Shown: piece by piece, positions 1 to 4,654 of the stretch | Numbering within the stretch: position 1 is the first letter of the stretch | How the letters are laid out: each line of letters begins with the position of its first letter | Source: Candidatus Omnitrophota bacterium | Lineage (GTDB): Bacteria; Omnitrophota; Gorgyraeia; Aquiviventales; Aquiviventaceae | Assembly: GCA_016180605.1 (NCBI GenBank) | Contig: JACPAW010000027.1 | Span: 1-9,534, forward strand | Direction of reading: 5' to 3' | DNA length: 9,534 nucleotides | Position numbers and translations under genes: made by a program | The notes under the pieces: model-generated | Databases searched by the model: none | Told to the model about the DNA's origin: nothing | Seen by the model: the letters and a program-made list of their open reading frames with translations, nothing else

Positions 1-103
1 CTATGCCGAGCGTTTGCTCGATCTTGCGCAAATGGTGGTCATGCCGGCCGAAAAGAATCTGAGCTTCCTCGTTACTGTGGAGTTTGATGGTCTGTTCAGG
101 CAT
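1..103 (-). CDS. phoH: PhoH-like protein, N-terminal fragment (cut by window edge)
   Basis: Reading leftwards from the ATG at 103-101 gives 34 residues before the window ends, starting MPEQTIKLHSNEEAQ and containing LFGRHDHHLRKIEQTLGI. The pattern 'LFG..D.HL+.IE..LG' is typical of the N-terminal region of PhoH/YbeZ-type proteins, cytosolic P-loop ATPases linked to RNA metabolism and often encoded near ybeY. The ATPase domain lies outside the window, so no catalytic motif can be checked. The start codon has only a weak purine run (GAG) directly before it. The gene follows the LysM lipoprotein gene in the same direction, separated by a repeat-filled gap. Identification rests on a short stretch and is moderately sure. 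Confidence 0.62.
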   Translation of the reverse strand, partial: MPEQTIKLHSNEEAQILFGRHDHHLRKIEQTLGI

Positions 104-126
104 CTCTACAAATAGTAAAAAGTAAG

Positions 127-220
127 TTTTGGGACATGGGGCATGGGACGGGAAACGTATTTTTGCTCTTACATGTCTCCTGTCCCAAAAGTCGCGGATG
201 ACTAACGTATCTCATGTCCC
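127..220. repeat. Stem-loop repeat with GGGACATG / CATGTCCC arms
   Basis: This stretch fills the gap between the LysM gene stop and phoH. TTTTGGGACA (127-136) is perfectly complementary to TGTCCCAAAA (181-190), and GGGACATG (131-138) is also perfectly complementary to CATGTCCC (213-220), so two mutually exclusive foldings exist. A second CATGGGAC lies at 142-149, and AACGTAT occurs as a direct repeat at 154-160 and 204-210. It encodes nothing convincing and has no T-run where a terminator for the minus-strand genes would need one. It looks like an intergenic repeat element of the REP/MITE kind, but copy number in the genome is unknown. Confidence 0.6.
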
Positions 221-230
221 ACACTCCTTA

Positions 231-593
231 TCATTTACGATACGAAACGTCTTCGTCCGAATACGTCAGAGGTTCAGAATCCGAAGGTTGCTGTTCGGTA
301 CGATGGATGCGTAAAGTCATTCCTGCCCGTAGCTGGTCGGGACTCTTGAGAAGATCGCGATTGGCTTCGAAGATCCTGCGCCATTGCGTGGCTTTGCCGT
401 AGATCTCAGGTTTGGCGGCAATCGACCAGAGCGAATCTCCCTTCTGGACTAGGTAGGTACTATAGGTCCCCTCGGCTGCAATGGGGGTGGCTGTCTCTTC
501 GCTCATGTCCATTTCAGGCGGGGCGATGTTCTCTAAGCTGAGAGGATTATGGGTTCGTTTGGGGCGATAAAAACTGGGGATTTCAATGTCCCA
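231..593 (-). CDS. LysM-domain part of a frameshifted lipoprotein gene
   Basis: The frame open from 593 down to TGA at 233-231 encodes a proline-rich linker (IEIPSFYRPKRTHNPLS) followed by a single LysM domain. LysM hallmarks are YLVQKGDSLWSIAA, YGKATQWRRIFEANRDLL and LRAGMTLRI, which match the peptidoglycan-binding LysM fold. The first ATG in this frame is at 512, but the linker upstream of it reads as real coding sequence and runs back to the end of the lipoprotein signal fragment at 583-726. I therefore treat both as one gene of about 164 residues carrying a +1 frame break between about 585 and 596, near the GGG at 590-592. Expected role: anchored periplasmic protein binding cell-wall glycan. 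The tail after the domain is acidic and short. Confidence 0.85.
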   Translation of the reverse strand, partial: WDIEIPSFYRPKRTHNPLSLENIAPPEMDMSEETATPIAAEGTYSTYLVQKGDSLWSIAAKPEIYGKATQWRRIFEANRDLLKSPDQLRAGMTLRIHRTEQQPSDSEPLTYSDEDVSYRK

Positions 594-726
594 TTAAGTA
601 ACCACGATTTCCCCCCTCCAAAGCCAAATCTACCCGAGGATAATGAGTGACGCGCGTGGCCGTACGGCATCCTGCAGAAAGCAGAACCGTGGTCAAGCTT
701 ACCAGAAATATCTCTTGCCAGCGCAT
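583..726 (-). CDS. Lipoprotein signal peptide and N-terminus of the LysM protein (other side of the frame break)
   Basis: ATG at 726-724 sits 5 bases after a perfect AAGGAGG. The 47-codon frame has a short charged start (MRWQ), a hydrophobic stretch (IFLVSLTTVLL) and a lipobox LSAGC with Cys at residue 20, which is a type II signal peptide. It continues RTATRVTHYPRVDL and then GGNRGYLMGH before TGA at 585-583. The LysM frame opens at 593, so the two overlap by a few bases and a +1 shift joins them. On family grounds this is the missing N-terminus of the LysM protein, which otherwise would have no export signal. The strong ribosome site and lipobox together make this start very likely; it is too short to be found by length-based gene calling. 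Confidence 0.8.
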   Translation of the reverse strand: MRWQEIFLVSLTTVLLSAGCRTATRVTHYPRVDLALEGGNRGYLMGH

Positions 727-731
727 GTGTG

Positions 732-738
732 CCTCCTT
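732..738 (-). promoter_or_regulatory. Strong Shine-Dalgarno site of the LysM lipoprotein gene
   Basis: On the minus strand AAGGAGG lies 5 bases before ATG at 726. It decides the start at 726 rather than the later ATG at 512. No other gene in this window has a comparable site. Confidence 0.85.
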
Positions 739-740
739 TT

Positions 741-782
741 AGTCCCACCGGCATTGATCTGCGAAGCAGATCAGGTGGGACT
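741..782. repeat. 42-bp two-part hairpin between aspS and the LysM gene
   Basis: AGTCCCACC (741-749) pairs perfectly with GGTGGGACT (774-782). Inside it GATCTGC (756-762) pairs with GCAGATC (766-772) around a 3-base loop. The two stems are separated by an asymmetric bulge (GGCATT against a single A). It lies 25 bases after the aspS stop. On the transcribed strand it is followed by AAAAGGAGG rather than a T-run, so it is a poor rho-independent terminator; it could be an RNA processing or stability element for the downstream lipoprotein gene, or an intergenic repeat. The GGGAC core resembles the element at 127-220. Confidence 0.75.
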
Positions 783-807
783 CCTCATTTAACTTTAGCT
801 TGTAAGC

Positions 808-2196
808 CTACTCCGGAGTGTTTCGGACTGCAATACCCAATTCTTTTAATTGTGCTGCGGTAACCGGGGAAGGGGCATCGGTTAAAAGGTCGATGGCCTT
901 TTGCGTTTTTGGAAATGCGATGACATCCCGAATGGAAGTGCTATGCGTCATCATGGCAACCAGCCGGTCCACCCCCAAGGCGAATCCGCCATGAGGGGGT
1001 GCTCCATAGCGGAAAGCCTTAAGCAGAAATCCAAAACGCTCCTCTACCGTTGCTTCACTTAATCCGAGTATTTTGAAAATTTCTCTTTGAAGGTTTGCTT
1101 CGTGGATCCGGATGCTGCCGGAACCCAGCTCTACTCCATTGAGGACCAAGTCATAGGCCCGCGAGCGGACGGAAGCAGGATCTTTGTCCAAAAGGCCAAG
1201 GTCTTCCAAGGCAGGTGCCGTGAAGGGATGGTGCTCTGCATTCCATCGCTTAGTCTCCGCGTCCCATTGGAATAACGGAAATTCGGTAACCCAGCAGAAC
1301 GCCCAGGGATTTGTTTCGCTTTGCAAGTTGGGTTTGTCGCTCTGGTAAGAAGCAAGCGCCTCACGGTGGGTTAGGCGCTGAAAGGGTCGTTGGAGTGCCA
1401 CTTGCAGCGTTTCTTGGAATACCTTGACGATGACTTCTTCGATGAGTGCGTAAATATCTTCTTCACTGACAAAGGATAATTCCAAGTCCAATTGCGTAAA
1501 CTCCGGCTGCCGATCGGCGCGCAGGTCTTCATCGCGGAAGCAGCGGGCAATCTGGTAATAACGCTCCATTCCTGAGACCATCAAGAGCTGCTTGAAGAGC
1601 TGCGGCGATTGTGGCAGGGCGAAAAAGCGCCCGGGATTCACGCGAGAAGGGACCAGGTAATCGCGCGCTCCCTCGGGTGTGGATTTTGTCAAGCTGGGGG
1701 TTTCGATCTCCAGAAAATGACGCTCATGCAACGTTTTCCGGATGGCGTGCACCGCTTGGTTGCGCAAGATGAGTCGTTTCTGGCTGACCGGTCGGCGCAA
1801 ATCGATATAGCGCCATTGCATGCGTATTTCTTCAGAGGGCTCTACCTGATCGTCGATTTCAAACGGAGGGGTGGCTGCCGGATTCAAAACATCCAGCTGG
1901 CTGGCTGAAACTTCAACGAGCCCTGAAGGAAGCCTCGGATTTTCGGTTCCTTTCGGGCGTTTCTGCACGCTTCCGGTGACGCGCAGCACATACTCAGGAC
2001 CCAGTTCTTTGGCTTGTTGGTGCAACTCGGGTTGCCGCTTTGCATTCAAGACAATCTGGGCAATACCGCTGCGGTCGCGCAGATCGAAGAAAGTCAATCC
2101 TCCATGGTCGCGGCGTCGGTGCAGCCAACCGCAGAGGCTAACGGTTTGTCCGATGTGCTGCTCGTTTAATTCGCCGCAACCGTGGGTTCGCATCAT
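808..2196 (-). CDS. aspS: Aspartyl-tRNA synthetase, bacterial type lacking the GAD insertion domain
   Basis: Class II synthetase that charges tRNA with aspartate. From the chosen start (462 residues, MMRTHGCGELNEQ) the order is: N-terminal OB-fold anticodon-binding domain (WLHRRRDHGG, FFDLRDRSGIAQIV), catalytic domain with motif 2 FRDEDLRADRQPEFTQLDLE, then SDKPNLQ joined directly to WAFCWVTEFPLFQW, HHPFTAP, and motif 3 GGFALGVDRL near the C-terminus. Bacterial AspRS is usually about 580-590 residues with a GAD domain of about 110-120 residues at exactly that junction; here it is absent and in frame. His31 (RRRDH) and a Gly in RPKGTEN match the residues reported for non-discriminating enzymes. 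The frame is open 16 codons upstream to 2244, but those come from the repeat array and are not family-like. The double Met (2196, 2193) matches known N-termini; no Shine-Dalgarno is seen. Follows hisS. Confidence 0.96.
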   Translation of the reverse strand: MMRTHGCGELNEQHIGQTVSLCGWLHRRRDHGGLTFFDLRDRSGIAQIVLNAKRQPELHQQAKELGPEYVLRVTGSVQKRPKGTENPRLPSGLVEVSASQLDVLNPAATPPFEIDDQVEPSEEIRMQWRYIDLRRPVSQKRLILRNQAVHAIRKTLHERHFLEIETPSLTKSTPEGARDYLVPSRVNPGRFFALPQSPQLFKQLLMVSGMERYYQIARCFRDEDLRADRQPEFTQLDLELSFVSEEDIYALIEEVIVKVFQETLQVALQRPFQRLTHREALASYQSDKPNLQSETNPWAFCWVTEFPLFQWDAETKRWNAEHHPFTAPALEDLGLLDKDPASVRSRAYDLVLNGVELGSGSIRIHEANLQREIFKILGLSEATVEERFGFLLKAFRYGAPPHGGFALGVDRLVAMMTHSTSIRDVIAFPKTQKAIDLLTDAPSPVTAAQLKELGIAVRNTPE

Positions 2197-2204
2197 TTTA
2201 AGGG

Positions 2205-2302
2205 CAGCAATCAGCACACAGGGTGAGCACACAGCAAACAGCACACAGCAAACAGAAAGAGCTTTGCTTACTCTGTATGCTGATTGCTGGGTGCTGTGTG
2301 CT
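2205..2302. repeat. AGCACACAG repeat array, copy 1 (hisS-aspS gap)
   Basis: Four copies of AGCACACAG or its complement start at 2213, 2226, 2240 and 2294 (the last inverted). CAGCAATCAGCA (2205-2216) pairs perfectly with TGCTGATTGCTG (2278-2289), so the whole element can fold back. Between the arms lies TCTGTATGCTG (2272-2282), also found in copy 2. About 50 bases (2213-2262) match the complement of 7510-7461 with roughly four differences. It spans the hisS stop to aspS start junction and underlies a spurious N-terminal extension of the aspS frame. Spacing is irregular, so it is not a CRISPR array. Confidence 0.85.
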
Positions 2303-2304
2303 AA

Positions 2305-3576
2305 TCATTGTTCATGATTCGCTGCATGGCTCATTTCCTGGATGAATTGATCCAGCGGAATCGTGCGCTGAGTGCCCTGCCCTAAGTCTTTAACGGTAAT
2401 GCTCTGCTGTGCCAATTCTGCTTCTCCTAGGATCGCGACATACTGTGCCTGTACTTTATCCGCCTCGCGCAGCTGGGCCTTAAGGCTCTTTGAGTCATAA
2501 TCCATGTTAGCGGCAATTCCTTTCTCCCGAAGCTGCTGGCTTAATCGGAATCCCTCGGCGATCAATGTAGGTTGCGTAACAGCAACGTAGATGCCATGCC
2601 GCGAAACGGTGCTAGAGTCCGAGGTGCCTTTCGGAATCGCCATCAGGAGCCGTTCGATGCCCGCGGCAAAACCCACCGCTCCCGTTGATGGACCACCGAG
2701 TTCTTCCACAAGATGATTATAGCGCCCGCCGGCTGCAACGGCATCTTGAGCTCCCAGGCCCTTAGCGCGGAATTCGAAAACCGTACGCGTGTAATAATCT
2801 AGGCCGCGCGCGAAAATCCCCGTGTCATCGAAGGAGATTCCGGCAGAGTGCAGCCCTTGGCGGACTTGATCGTAGTGAGCCTGGCATTCGGCGCAGAGAA
2901 TAAATGGCGAAGTTTTTTCCTTCCATACGATGGCACGACAGGATTCTTTCTTGCAATCCAAAACCCGAAAGATGTTTTTGTCAAAGCGGCTTTGACAGTC
3001 TGAGCAAAGGCTGCTGCGGTGCAAAGAGAGTCGTTCGCGCAGTTTTTGGCTCGCGCGCAGTTGATCCGGTTTGCATCCCATGGAGCTTAACCACAAACGG
3101 CTCTGCGGCAACCCGCAAGCGGATAACATGGCCTGGCATAAGGTGATGGCTTCCACATCGATCCAAGGGCTGTGGGAGCCGATGGCTTCGACCCCGAATT
3201 GATGAAACTGCCGGAAGCGCCCTGCCTGAGGCCGTTCCGCTCGAAACATGGCACCGCAATAGAAGAATTTGGCAAAGCCGATCCGTTTGTCCAAGTGGTG
3301 TTCCAAATAAGCCCGGACGATGGAGGCTGTTCCTTCAGGGCGCAGTACGATGAGCTGATTGCTGCGATCCTCGAACTGGAACATTTCTTTCTGCACGATA
3401 TCGGTCGTCTCACCGACCGAGCGGCGAAAAAGAGAAGCTTCTTCCAGCAAGGGAGTTCGAATTTCGTCATAGGAATAAAGCCGGGCAAGACGCCGGATCG
3501 TGCGTTCCAGAGAGAGCCACCGTGGGATGTCCTCAGGAAGGATATCGCTAGTACCTCGCAATGCTTGTAGTTCCAT
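2305..3576 (-). CDS. hisS: Histidyl-tRNA synthetase
   Basis: Class II synthetase that charges tRNA-His; cytosolic. The 423-residue length fits the family. It starts MELQALRGTSDILPED, a typical HisRS opening. Motif 2 is FRAERPQAGRFRQFHQFGVE (residues 111-130), the histidine-specific segment is RGLDYYTRTVFE (257-268), and motif 3 is AAGGRYNHL through GFAAGIERLL (281-311). The C-terminal HGIYVAV and later segments form the anticodon-binding domain. The insertion domain carries six cysteines: C191-x2-C194, C208-x4-C213 and C228-x2-C231, which could hold a metal ion. The ATG at 3576 has no Shine-Dalgarno; the bases before it (CTTCCTA) are pyrimidine-rich. It sits 63 bases after the HU/IHF gene and ends with TGA at the edge of a repeat array leading into aspS. 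Confidence 0.97.
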   Translation of the reverse strand: MELQALRGTSDILPEDIPRWLSLERTIRRLARLYSYDEIRTPLLEEASLFRRSVGETTDIVQKEMFQFEDRSNQLIVLRPEGTASIVRAYLEHHLDKRIGFAKFFYCGAMFRAERPQAGRFRQFHQFGVEAIGSHSPWIDVEAITLCQAMLSACGLPQSRLWLSSMGCKPDQLRASQKLRERLSLHRSSLCSDCQSRFDKNIFRVLDCKKESCRAIVWKEKTSPFILCAECQAHYDQVRQGLHSAGISFDDTGIFARGLDYYTRTVFEFRAKGLGAQDAVAAGGRYNHLVEELGGPSTGAVGFAAGIERLLMAIPKGTSDSSTVSRHGIYVAVTQPTLIAEGFRLSQQLREKGIAANMDYDSKSLKAQLREADKVQAQYVAILGEAELAQQSITVKDLGQGTQRTIPLDQFIQEMSHAANHEQ

Positions 3577-3639
3577 TAGGAAGATTTGTCGTGCGGTTAC
3601 GGAGAGCTTTCGGCTCGGTAAGCGATCAGCGAAGGAAGT

Positions 3640-3918
3640 CTACTTGATTTCCCGGCGCATGATCAAGCCGGGCTTGAAAACGACAACACGTTTTGGAGGG
3701 ACCGGCACTTCCTGCCCCGTTTTCGGATTTCGGCCGCGTCGAGGAGCGCGTTGCTTTACCTTAAAGACGCCGAAATTCCGAAACTCGACCGTCTTTCCCT
3801 CCTTTAGATTGGCTACCAGAAAATCTAAAGTTCGCTGGACCACCCGTTTGACATCGACCTGGGTGATACCGGTATCCTTCGCTACCGTTAACACTAACTC
3901 CTTCTTAGTCAGAGTCAT
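3640..3918 (-). CDS. HU/IHF-family DNA-binding protein
   Basis: Small nucleoid protein that binds and bends DNA as a dimer. From ATG at 3918 it is 92 residues: MTLTKKELVLTVAKDTGIT begins the helical dimer body, RNFGVFKVKQRAPRRGRNP is the family signature at the start of the beta arm, and the RNPKTG arm tip carries the conserved proline that intercalates into DNA. The C-terminus PPKRVVVFKPGLIMRREI is typical. The frame stays open upstream to 3993 but that would overlap the end of dnaE and add a non-family segment, so the Met at 3918 is preferred, 22 bases after the dnaE stop. Bases before the start read GCTCCT rather than a Shine-Dalgarno. The sequence does not settle whether it is HU, IHF-A or IHF-B. 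Probably co-transcribed with dnaE and hisS. Confidence 0.95.
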   Translation of the reverse strand: MTLTKKELVLTVAKDTGITQVDVKRVVQRTLDFLVANLKEGKTVEFRNFGVFKVKQRAPRRGRNPKTGQEVPVPPKRVVVFKPGLIMRREIK

Positions 3919-3940
3919 AGGAGCAATGACGTTAACATAG

Positions 3941-4654
3941 TTACCTGTCGTTGTCAAGCATTGCACGAGCTTTACCAAAGCGCCCTGCCCCAAAAGGCGC
4001 TGTCTTGGGAGGCTGTCGTTTGATGACTACGGCATTTTCTCCAAGCAGGCGGTTTAACTCTTCAAGGAGCTCCTGTTTGGGCTCCACTTTGAAGTTTTCC
4101 GCAAGTCGCAGCCGCATCGATGGTTCTTGCGGCGTTTCTACTCTGAGATAAATCGGCACCGTACCGGGAAAGCGCGCAAGAAGCCCCTTCAATTCTTCAA
4201 GGAGCGCTGGATTGCCGGCGTGGCGAAGTACCAGCTCCATGGCTTGGGCTAGCTTACTGGGTCCTTGATCAATGGGAAGGATTTGCTGGGCGATCAGGCG
4301 GGGCCGATCCTCCCGCATGGCCACTCGACCTTCCACAAAAACCACGGCATTGGGTTTTAGTTGTGGGGCTAACTGGGAGAAGCTGTTAGGGAATATCAGC
4401 AATTCGGTTTCTCCTTCCAGATCTTCCAGCATGCAGACTGCCATTTGCTCATTGGTTTTTTTCGTGGTGGTCAGTTTAATCTTGGTGAGCAGCCCCCCCA
4501 TGATGAGGATCGAGCCATCTTCCGCGTTGAGAATCTGCTGCGAAGTAGTCGTTGCTAAAGCCCGGAGCGACGTGGCATAGCGCGCCAAAGGATGACCGGA
4601 AACATAGAATCCTAAAAGAGCTTTTTCAAAAGCCAATTTTTGGCTCTCAGGCCA
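3941..4654 (-). CDS. dnaE: DNA polymerase III alpha, C-terminal part (OB-fold), in a shifted frame
   Basis: This frame resumes the alpha subunit at WPESQKLAFEKALLGFYVSGHPL, a hallmark that follows the clamp-binding linker. It then has the OB-fold domain (SILIMGGLLTKIK, MAVCMLEDLEGETELLIFP, VVFVEGRVAMRED) and a C-terminal region ending KARAMLDNDR before TAA. It contributes about 237 residues. The frame is open back to 4807, but upstream of 4654 it reads as non-family sequence, so that part is a shadow of the N-terminal piece. There is no obvious independent start: a TTG within QKLAF at about 4636 with GAGAG before it is the only, weak candidate for re-initiation. Relative to the N-terminal piece the shift is +1. 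Its stop lies 22 bases before the HU/IHF gene. Confidence 0.9.
   Translation of the reverse strand, partial: WPESQKLAFEKALLGFYVSGHPLARYATSLRALATTTSQQILNAEDGSILIMGGLLTKIKLTTTKKTNEQMAVCMLEDLEGETELLIFPNSFSQLAPQLKPNAVVFVEGRVAMREDRPRLIAQQILPIDQGPSKLAQAMELVLRHAGNPALLEELKGLLARFPGTVPIYLRVETPQEPSMRLRLAENFKVEPKQELLEELNRLLGENAVVIKRQPPKTAPFGAGRFGKARAMLDNDR

Noticed and set aside
741..782. Rho-independent terminator for aspS
   Set aside because: The hairpin is strong but followed on the transcribed strand by AAAAGGAGG, not by a T-run.
2197..2244. N-terminal extension of AspRS (MLFAVCSPCVLIAALK)
   Set aside because: It is translated from the repeat array, does not resemble AspRS, and the double Met at 2196/2193 matches the family start.
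1871..2317. Plus-strand open frames opposite aspS, hisS and dnaE (for example 1871-2317, 3172-3570, 5160-5639)
   Set aside because: They lie fully antisense to well-recognised genes and their translations show no domain or motif.
3919..3993. Longer start for the HU/IHF gene
   Set aside because: It would overlap the end of dnaE and add 25 residues outside the family; the Met at 3918 matches the usual start.
583..4649. Genetic code with UGA read as an amino acid
   Set aside because: UGA is the natural end of hisS, of the LysM domain frame and of the barrel gene, and reading through UGA in frame does not restore family sequence; a +1 shift does.
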